A stretch of 7,134 nt of DNA, from NCBI GenBank assembly GCA_002705465.1, contig PAGS01000066.1, positions 1 to 7,134 on the forward strand, read 5' to 3'. The notes under the pieces are model-generated. The model was not told the origin of the DNA and did not search any database. It was given only the letters and a program-made list of their open reading frames with translations. Position 1 is the first letter of the stretch. Each line of letters starts with the position of its first letter. The position numbers were made by a program, and so were the translations under genes. Of this stretch, positions 1-4,703 are shown in pieces. The stretch is from Halieaceae bacterium. GTDB taxonomy: Bacteria; Pseudomonadota; Gammaproteobacteria; Pseudomonadales; Halieaceae.

Positions 1-79
1 CGTGAATCTCGAGGTGGATGTCATTGCGCGTTATCTGGAGCGGATGATGCAGGTCGATGCCGACAATGCCGAGTCATAG
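1..79 (+). CDS. ribE: Riboflavin synthase alpha chain, C-terminal end (partial)
   Basis: Only the last 25 codons lie in the window, read in the frame starting at base 2 and ending with TAG at 77-79. The peptide begins VNLEVDVIARYLERMM, which matches the usual C-terminal helix of riboflavin synthase (VNLEVD.IARYVERL pattern). The enzyme dismutates two 6,7-dimethyl-8-ribityllumazine molecules into riboflavin and the RibH co-substrate 5-amino-6-ribitylaminouracil. The next gene is a RibBA-like protein and the one after is ribH, which is the expected riboflavin operon order. The gene is also called ribC in Pseudomonas-style naming. The identification rests on a short tail plus context. A later ATG at 57 for the next gene would overlap this end by 23 bp, whereas the preferred start at 84 leaves a 4 bp gap. 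Confidence 0.85.
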   Translation, partial: VNLEVDVIARYLERMMQVDADNAES

Positions 80-83
80 CGAG

Positions 84-1205
84 ATGGCAGATTTCGCCGA
101 CATAGACAAATTGCTCAGCGAGCTGCGGCACGGGCAAAGCTGCCTCCTGTTGAACGACAACAGCGCGGGGGGCGTGACGGGTTTTGTCATGACGGCAGCA
201 GAGCATTGTCAGGCAGACCATATTGCTTTTATGGCGCGTCAGGCACGTGGCTTGGTGTGTCTGGCTCTGACACCCCAGCGTTGCGAGGAGCTTGAGCTGC
301 CTCTGATGGTGGAGGGCGATGACTCGCTTTCGCCCTTCACGCTGTCTATTGAGGCAGCTACTGGCATTGATACCGGTATATCGGCAGCGGATCGGGCGAG
401 AACGGTTCAGGTGGCGGTCGATGCACTCAGTCAGCCATCGGATCTGGTTCAGCCTGGACACATCTTCCCGATTGCGGCAGCGGCCGGGGGCGTATTGACT
501 CGCACGGCGCCTGCCGAGGCGGCCGTTGACCTGACAACGCTTGCCGGCCTGACGCCGGCTGCCGTGTTTACAGAAGTATTGGATGGAGAGGGTGCTGTTG
601 CCAGCGGTGACTACCTGGCCGAGTTCGCCGAGCGGCATGATGTGGTGGTTGGCCGGGTGTCAGATCTGGTGACGTATCGATTGGCGAATCAGAAGACGGT
701 GAGCACCGTTCGAAGTGGGGTGCTTCAAAGTCGCTACGGTCAATTTAAGGTAACGGCTTATCAGGACACCATCCATAAGCGGGTCCACCTGGCCTTGACT
801 GTTGGTGATATTCGCGCAGGTCACCCTACGCTGGTGCGGGTGCACGTGACGGCGGTGTTTCGCGACCTGATAGGGACGACAATTGAGGGCCATGCATCCT
901 GGTCGTTTGACGCCAGCCTTCGCGCCATCGCTGAAGCTGACGCGGGTGTGCTGGTGTTACTCAGCAAGCCCGAGACTGCCGAGGATTTGATTTCAGGTAT
1001 CGATAGGCTGTTGGGGGCGCCAGAGGCTGATCTCTCCGGCAGTCCGGATGCCTACAATCAGATTGGGATGGGCGCGCAGATACTGCGTGATCTGGGCGTC
1101 GGTAAAATCAAGTTGATGGGCGCGCCCCTCAAGTACAATGCGCTCGCGGGCTTCGGACTCGAGGTGATCGAGTTCGTCGCGCCACCCGAATCCGAAGGCC
1201 TTTGA
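84..1205 (+). CDS. RibBA-like protein (RibBX type) with both catalytic domains apparently inactive
   Basis: The protein has 373 residues from ATG 84, chosen because MADFADIDKLLSELRHG matches the usual RibB N-terminus. ATGs at 57 and 66 are also in frame but overlap ribE, and no start has a strong ribosome binding site. Residues 1-200 align with 3,4-dihydroxy-2-butanone 4-phosphate synthase: ARGLVCLAL, GISAADRARTV, PGHIFP and TLAGL are all kept. The canonical DDEDRENEGD loop, however, reads NDNSAGGVTGF (24-34), and GGHTEA reads TAPAEA (141-146). Residues 210-370 align with GTP cyclohydrolase II. LVRVH (250-254) and MGAQILRDLG (329-338) are kept, but the three zinc cysteines are A257, E268 and H270, and RQEGRGIGL is replaced by SKPETAEDL (294-302). 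In the family these domains make the two riboflavin precursors. Here neither reaction looks possible, so a structural or regulatory role is inferred. The frame is intact, so it does not look like a decaying pseudogene. The name RibBX fits the C-terminal half only. Confidence 0.85.
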   Translation: MADFADIDKLLSELRHGQSCLLLNDNSAGGVTGFVMTAAEHCQADHIAFMARQARGLVCLALTPQRCEELELPLMVEGDDSLSPFTLSIEAATGIDTGISAADRARTVQVAVDALSQPSDLVQPGHIFPIAAAAGGVLTRTAPAEAAVDLTTLAGLTPAAVFTEVLDGEGAVASGDYLAEFAERHDVVVGRVSDLVTYRLANQKTVSTVRSGVLQSRYGQFKVTAYQDTIHKRVHLALTVGDIRAGHPTLVRVHVTAVFRDLIGTTIEGHASWSFDASLRAIAEADAGVLVLLSKPETAEDLISGIDRLLGAPEADLSGSPDAYNQIGMGAQILRDLGVGKIKLMGAPLKYNALAGFGLEVIEFVAPPESEGL

Positions 1206-1209
1206 GGAA
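1204..1209 (+). promoter_or_regulatory. Ribosome binding site of ribH
   Basis: GAGGAA lies 9 bases before ATG 1219 and overlaps the stop codon of the preceding gene (TGA 1203-1205). This is the clearest Shine-Dalgarno sequence of the plus-strand run. It fixes the ribH start, and its position suggests that ribosomes ending the RibBA-like gene could re-initiate on ribH. Confidence 0.7.
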
Positions 1210-1218
1210 TGATGCGGT

Positions 1219-1701
1219 ATGTCAGGTAAAGGAATCGATAACTCCGCCGAGCAGCTGTCAGGTAACGATGGAGGCTATGTCATCGTGGTGACTCGCTGGA
1301 ACACGGCGATCGTAGACGGCTTACTGGGTGGCGCGATGAAAGCACTGCGAAGTGTGGGGATTACCGATAACCAGATCAGGGTGGTAACTGTGCCCGGTGC
1401 CTTTGAGATTCCCCTGGCCTGCAAAGCCGCTGCAGAGCGCGGTGATTGTGATGCGGTCATTGCATTGGGCGCAGTCATCCGCGGTGGTACACCTCATTTC
1501 GAATATGTGGCGGGGGAGTGCGCGCGCGGCATTGGCGAAGTGGCCCTCAATTCGGGCAAGCCAGTGGCCTTTGGTGTGCTGACAGTCGACACCTTGGCCC
1601 AAGCTGAGGAACGGTCGGCAGAGAATGACGAGAACAAGGGCGCTGAGGCTGCCTTGAGTGCGGTAGAAATGGTCAATCTGATCAGGGCGCTGCGGAGCTG
1701 A
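1219..1701 (+). CDS. ribH: 6,7-dimethyl-8-ribityllumazine synthase
   Basis: The 160-residue product condenses 5-amino-6-ribitylaminouracil with 3,4-dihydroxy-2-butanone 4-phosphate to give the lumazine precursor of riboflavin. The length is normal for the family. Visible motifs are [10 protein letters not shown] (58-67), [16 protein letters not shown] (82-97) with the catalytic His93, FGVLTVDT (118-125), and NKGAEAA (139-145). Arg132 and Lys140 keep the spacing of the two phosphate-binding residues. Residue 27, the aromatic that stacks on the pyrimidine ring, is Trp (TRWN) instead of the Phe usual in E. coli and Bacillus. The loop between Arg132 and Lys140 is acidic (SAENDEN) where many homologues have AGTKAGN. 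These enzymes form pentamers or 60-subunit shells; the quaternary form cannot be told from sequence. The gene ends in TGATG, overlapping nusB by one base. Confidence 0.97.
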   Translation: MSGKGIDNSAEQLSGNDGGYVIVVTRWNTAIVDGLLGGAMKALRSVGITDNQIRVVTVPGAFEIPLACKAAAERGDCDAVIALGAVIRGGTPHFEYVAGECARGIGEVALNSGKPVAFGVLTVDTLAQAEERSAENDENKGAEAALSAVEMVNLIRALRS

Positions 1702-2147
1702 TGGCGGAACACAATGCTCTCGCCGCTCAGCGACGCAAGGCCCGGCATTATGGGCTGCAGGCGCTTTATCAATGGACTCTCTCTGGTGCAAGCCCCTCTG
1801 ACATCGAGGCTGAATTTCGCGTGGATAATGACTTCAGGCATACCGACGGAGAGTACTTCAGCGCCGTACTGAGAGGGGTGGTCCATGACGTAGAGGGTCT
1901 CGAATCACTGTTCGAGCCCGCTCTCGATCGGACGCTCGACGAGCTGGACCCGATTGAGCGGAATCTGCTCCGTCTCGGCACCTTCGAACTCCGGGATCGA
2001 ATTGACGTGCCCTACAAGGTTGTGATCAGCGAAGCTGTCGCCCTCGCTAAAAAATTTGGTGCAACGGATTCGCATCGTTATATCAACGGCGTGCTCGACA
2101 AGGTCGCGCGGGAGTTACGCCAGGTCGAGCTCGCGCCACGCGGCTAA
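1701..2147 (+). CDS. nusB: Transcription antitermination protein NusB
   Basis: This 148-residue all-helical RNA-binding protein works with NusE (ribosomal protein S10) on the boxA element of nascent rRNA operons to prevent premature termination. The family signature is plain: RRKARHYGLQALYQW (11-25), LDRTLDELDPIERNLLRLG (75-93), then DVPYKVVISEAVALAKKFG (102-120) and HRYINGVLDKVAREL (125-139). The basic N-terminal arginine cluster is the expected boxA RNA contact. The length is close to the usual 140-150. The ATG shares its first base with the TGA stop of ribH, and its TAA stop overlaps the thiL ATG by one base, so translation is probably coupled on both sides. ribH-nusB is one of the most conserved gene pairs in Proteobacteria. 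Confidence 0.97.
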   Translation: MAEHNALAAQRRKARHYGLQALYQWTLSGASPSDIEAEFRVDNDFRHTDGEYFSAVLRGVVHDVEGLESLFEPALDRTLDELDPIERNLLRLGTFELRDRIDVPYKVVISEAVALAKKFGATDSHRYINGVLDKVARELRQVELAPRG

Positions 2148-3073
2148 TGGCAATCTGGGAATTTGCGTTAATAGACCGATTTTTCTCGGGTATGGACGCC
2201 GGGGCCGCCGTCAGGCTGGGTGTGGGTGATGACGCCGCCGTGCTCAGCGTGCCGCAGGGCCACGTTCTGCATACTTCTATCGACACCGCTGCTGAAGGCG
2301 TCCATTTTCTGCCCGGCATGCCTCCCGCAGATATCGCCTTCAGAAGTGTGATGGCAGCGGCAAGCGACTTGGCGGCGATGGGCGCCGCACCCGCAGGGAT
2401 GCTTCTGGCGCTGACAATGCCTTCTGTCGATGAAGGTTGGTTGACCGCCTTCGTTGATGGGCTGAAAGATGCCAGCGAGCAGAGCGGTTTGCCTCTCGTG
2501 GGCGGGGATACCACGCGGGGGCCTCTGTCGGTGACGGTGACCGTCATTGGCTCGACCCCAAAAGCCGCATACCTGAAACGCAGCGGGGCTCGAGAGGGGG
2601 ACCGCGTCTGTGTGAGCGGCACCCTCGGCGATGCAGCCGCAGGTCTGGCGACGCTGCGCGGTGATCTTTCGATCAGCGACGCTGTGGTTTACAATGCTCT
2701 AATGGGGCGATTCGCGCGACCCATGGCGAGGCTGGCGCTCGGAGAATCGTTGCGCGCGGTGGCATCGGCGGCGATTGATGTCTCTGACGGGTTATTGGCA
2801 GATGCAGCGCACATCGCCGATGCCAGTGAGGTCGCGATCGATATCGATTGTCACCGACTGCCGCTCTCGGGTGCGTTGCGTGCCCTGCCCGATCAGGAAC
2901 AGAGTCTTCGATGGGCCCTGTCGGGGGGAGACGATTATGAGTTGCTGTTCACGCTGCCGCCCAATTCAATCGTGCCCGCTGGCTGCACGGAAATTGGTCG
3001 TGTGGTCGCCGGCAGCGGGGTAAGCTGTGCCGTGACGCCGCAGCAATCGGGCTACGACCATTTCACAGACTGA
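2147..3073 (+). CDS. thiL: Thiamine-monophosphate kinase
   Basis: The 308-residue enzyme phosphorylates thiamine monophosphate with ATP to thiamine diphosphate, the active cofactor, in the cytoplasm. It belongs to the PurM-like ATP-binding superfamily. Motifs in order are LGVGDDAAVL (24-33), SIDTAAEGVHF (44-54), AASDLAAMGA (71-80), LVGGDTTRGPLSVTVTVIG (117-135), IDVSDGLLADAAHIA (210-224), LSGGDDYELLFT (258-269) and the C-terminal GYDHF (302-306). The glycine-aspartate motifs hold the magnesium-nucleotide sites. The length is slightly shorter than the 325 residues of E. coli ThiL. The start at 2147 overlaps the nusB stop (TAATG). The product is the cofactor of Dxs, encoded on the facing strand about 1.6 kb downstream, but there is no sign of a shared regulatory element or a TPP riboswitch. 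Confidence 0.97.
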   Translation: MAIWEFALIDRFFSGMDAGAAVRLGVGDDAAVLSVPQGHVLHTSIDTAAEGVHFLPGMPPADIAFRSVMAAASDLAAMGAAPAGMLLALTMPSVDEGWLTAFVDGLKDASEQSGLPLVGGDTTRGPLSVTVTVIGSTPKAAYLKRSGAREGDRVCVSGTLGDAAAGLATLRGDLSISDAVVYNALMGRFARPMARLALGESLRAVASAAIDVSDGLLADAAHIADASEVAIDIDCHRLPLSGALRALPDQEQSLRWALSGGDDYELLFTLPPNSIVPAGCTEIGRVVAGSGVSCAVTPQQSGYDHFTD

Positions 3074-3116
3074 CGCGCCAGACGCCGCTCGTGCGCAAAT
3101 TGACGGGCTGGCAACA

Positions 3117-3581
3117 TTGATCGCCAGTGGGCTGGGCTCGGGGCTGTCGCCTTTTGCTCCCGGTACTGTCGGTAGTCTTTTTACCGCACTCTGCCTTCTG
3201 CCTAGCTTGGGAGTTGCCGCAACGATTCATTGGTGGGCATGGAGTGGAGCCGTCTGTGTGGCGATCTGGTCTGCTGAAGAGGCGGGGCGGCGCTGGGGGG
3301 TGGCGGATCATCCCGCGATCGTGATCGACGAAGTCGTTGGTCTGTGGTTAGCCGTGTTGATTCCTCTGACACTGATCCCCTTACCCATCGAACATAGGGG
3401 ATGGCTGTTGTTAGGAGCGTTCGCCCTGTTCCGTGTTTTTGATATTGCCAAGCCCTGCCCTGTTAGCTGGTTGGAGCGATCATTATCCGGCGGATGGGGC
3501 GTGGTGGCTGACGATCTGATGGCAGGTGTCATGGCCGGTCTTTGCCTGACCCTGTCCGCCATTGTGCTGGCAGCGATCTGA
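3117..3581 (+). CDS. pgpA: Phosphatidylglycerophosphatase A
   Basis: The inner-membrane enzyme dephosphorylates phosphatidylglycerophosphate to phosphatidylglycerol. From TTG 3117 it has 154 residues, against 172 in E. coli. Motifs are SGLGSGLSPFAPGTVGSL (4-21), IVIDEVVGLW (68-77) with the acidic metal-binding pair D71-E72, LFRVFDIAKPCP (104-115), and GGWGVVADDLMAG (125-137). Hydrophobic segments lie near 21-51, 73-90, 97-106 and 137-154. The start is uncertain. TTG 3117 has no convincing Shine-Dalgarno sequence and removes the conserved residues just before the first motif. The same frame is open back to 3036 and reads QIDGLATLIASG, which resembles the NPWHLLAVG start of E. coli PgpA. The only upstream candidates are CTG 3108 and ATT codons at 3099 and 3060. 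Family assignment is firm; the N-terminus is not. Confidence 0.93.
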   Translation: MIASGLGSGLSPFAPGTVGSLFTALCLLPSLGVAATIHWWAWSGAVCVAIWSAEEAGRRWGVADHPAIVIDEVVGLWLAVLIPLTLIPLPIEHRGWLLLGAFALFRVFDIAKPCPVSWLERSLSGGWGVVADDLMAGVMAGLCLTLSAIVLAAI

Positions 3582-3596
3582 GCTGATGCCACCCGG

Positions 3597-4427
3597 TCAA
3601 GCGTTCCGGTGCACCATTTGCTGCGCCAGACCGCGCAGGGGATCGGCTTCGCTACCGAATATTGACAGAGCTTCAAGCGCCTCATGTAGGAGCCGGTCCG
3701 CTTCTTCTTTCGCGCCCGTCAGTCCCAGCGTGCTGACATAGGTCGATTTCTCTGCCCGGGCATCTTTACCTGCAGTCTTACCGAGTGAAGCGCTGTCTCC
3801 CGTGACGTCCAGAACATCGTCGGTCACCTGAAACGCCAGTCCAATGGCTTTGGCAAAGACGACAAGAGCGGCGCGTTGCGCAGTCGATGCATTGGCGCAA
3901 ATCGCGCCGGCTTCTGCGGCCGCTGCGATCAGCGCACCCGTCTTCAGATGATGAATTTCTCGCAGAGCATCGACTGAGACAGATTGGTGTTCCGCGGCGA
4001 GGTCCAGCGCCTGCCCTCCGACCATGCCGCGAAATCCCACCGCAGCGCTCAGGACTTGAATGATGTCGAGTCGCTGCTCGGCACTCAATTCTTCAATCTC
4101 AGCAAGTCGCTGAAAAGCGGCAGCCTGTAATCCATCCCCCGCAAGTATGGCGGTCGCCTCGTCGAACGCGCGATGCAGTGTGGGTTGCCCGCGCCTGAGA
4201 TCATCGTCATCCATGGCGGGAAGATCATCATGCACCAGAGAGTAGGTGTGCAGGAGTTCAATGGCTTCCCCGGCGGCATCAGCGGAGACGAGCGGCTTGC
4301 CGGCAATTAACTCTGCGCAGAGGGCGGTGAGACGGCGTCGAAGTTGCTTCCCGGGGCGTTCAGCAAGGTAGGCGAGCGCCTCGCCAAGCCGCGGGTCGGG
4401 ACAGTCTAGCCAGCCAAAAGGTTCCAT
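3597..4427 (-). CDS. ispA: Short-chain polyprenyl (farnesyl) diphosphate synthase
   Basis: The enzyme adds isopentenyl diphosphate to dimethylallyl and then geranyl diphosphate to make farnesyl diphosphate, the precursor of undecaprenyl carriers and quinone tails. The first aspartate-rich motif is DDLPAMDDDDLRRG (67-80) and the second is DDVLD (203-207). Also typical are the AFDEATAILAGD stretch (87-98), GMVGGQALDL (134-143), HLKTGALI (160-167) and LGKTAGKDA (215-223). At 276 residues it is about 20 shorter than E. coli IspA, all at the N-terminus. The usual GGKRLRP is PGKQLRR (25-31), although the IPP-binding Lys27 and Arg30 keep their spacing. ATG 4427 lies 5 bp after the xseB stop, and no earlier start gives a family-like N-terminus. 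Product chain length is inferred from family resemblance to bacterial FPP synthases. Confidence 0.95.
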   Translation of the reverse strand: MEPFGWLDCPDPRLGEALAYLAERPGKQLRRRLTALCAELIAGKPLVSADAAGEAIELLHTYSLVHDDLPAMDDDDLRRGQPTLHRAFDEATAILAGDGLQAAAFQRLAEIEELSAEQRLDIIQVLSAAVGFRGMVGGQALDLAAEHQSVSVDALREIHHLKTGALIAAAAEAGAICANASTAQRAALVVFAKAIGLAFQVTDDVLDVTGDSASLGKTAGKDARAEKSTYVSTLGLTGAKEEADRLLHEALEALSIFGSEADPLRGLAQQMVHRNA

Positions 4428-4432
4428 CGGGT

Positions 4433-4678
4433 TCAGGGCTCTTCCGCCGGACCGTCCTCCTCCAATAAGGACCCATCCGCCGCGACCTGCGCGACACGTT
4501 GTTCAGCCAATTCGAGGGTCTTTTGAATGCTGCCGCTAAGCTTCACCCCTTTTTCGTAGAGCACCAAAGCCGCTTCGAGCTCAATCTCGGGGTCTTCGAG
4601 CTGCTCCACCAGCTCACTCAGCGCAGTCATTTGCTCGGTGATGCTGGGCGAGTCCTTCTTCTGGGATGTTTTACTCAC
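4433..4678 (-). CDS. xseB: Exodeoxyribonuclease VII small subunit
   Basis: The 81-residue protein is the small subunit of exonuclease VII, which degrades single-stranded DNA from both ends together with XseA; several copies of XseB bind each large subunit. The recognisable part is the helical hairpin: ALSELVEQLEDPEIELEAAL (19-38), LYEKGVKLSG (40-49) and TLELAEQRVAQV (54-65). The C-terminus is acidic (LLEEDGPAEEP). The length is normal for the family. The start is GTG at 4678, supported by GAGAAG five bases upstream. The gene sits 25 bp after dxs and 5 bp before ispA, so it is almost certainly in one transcript with both. Its partner xseA is not in the window. The xseB-ispA pairing is conserved across Proteobacteria. 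Confidence 0.95.
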   Translation of the reverse strand: MSKTSQKKDSPSITEQMTALSELVEQLEDPEIELEAALVLYEKGVKLSGSIQKTLELAEQRVAQVAADGSLLEEDGPAEEP

Positions 4679-4683
4679 GCTAA

Positions 4684-4689
4684 CTTCTC
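4684..4689 (-). promoter_or_regulatory. Ribosome binding site of xseB
   Basis: On the minus strand GAGAAG lies five bases upstream of GTG 4678, in the short gap after the dxs stop (TAA 4706-4704). It supports the GTG start; no ATG is available nearby in this frame at a suitable distance. Confidence 0.55.
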
Positions 4690-4703
4690 GCAGTGCCCCG
4701 GGG

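Noticed and set aside
21..638. Long open frame on the minus strand opposite the RibBA-like gene (about 205 codons)
   Set aside because: It is antisense to a gene with clear homology, resembles no family I know, and long opposite-strand frames are expected in GC-rich coding DNA.
84..1205. RibBA-like gene as a decaying pseudogene
   Set aside because: There is no stop or frameshift over 373 codons, scaffold motifs are conserved and it keeps its place in a tight operon; loss is confined to active-site positions.
2083..2622. 179-codon minus-strand frame opposite nusB and thiL
   Set aside because: Its serine, alanine and arginine-rich composition is typical of an antisense shadow of GC-rich coding DNA.
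3091..3120. GTG 3091 as the pgpA start reached through a frameshift
   Set aside because: That frame gives a nine-codon peptide ending at TGA 3118 with no PgpA similarity, while the existing pgpA frame already shows family-like residues upstream of TTG.
3568..3591. Imperfect hairpin at the pgpA stop codon as an intrinsic terminator
   Set aside because: The stem has a three-base bulge and no T tract follows on either strand, so it does not meet the usual pattern.
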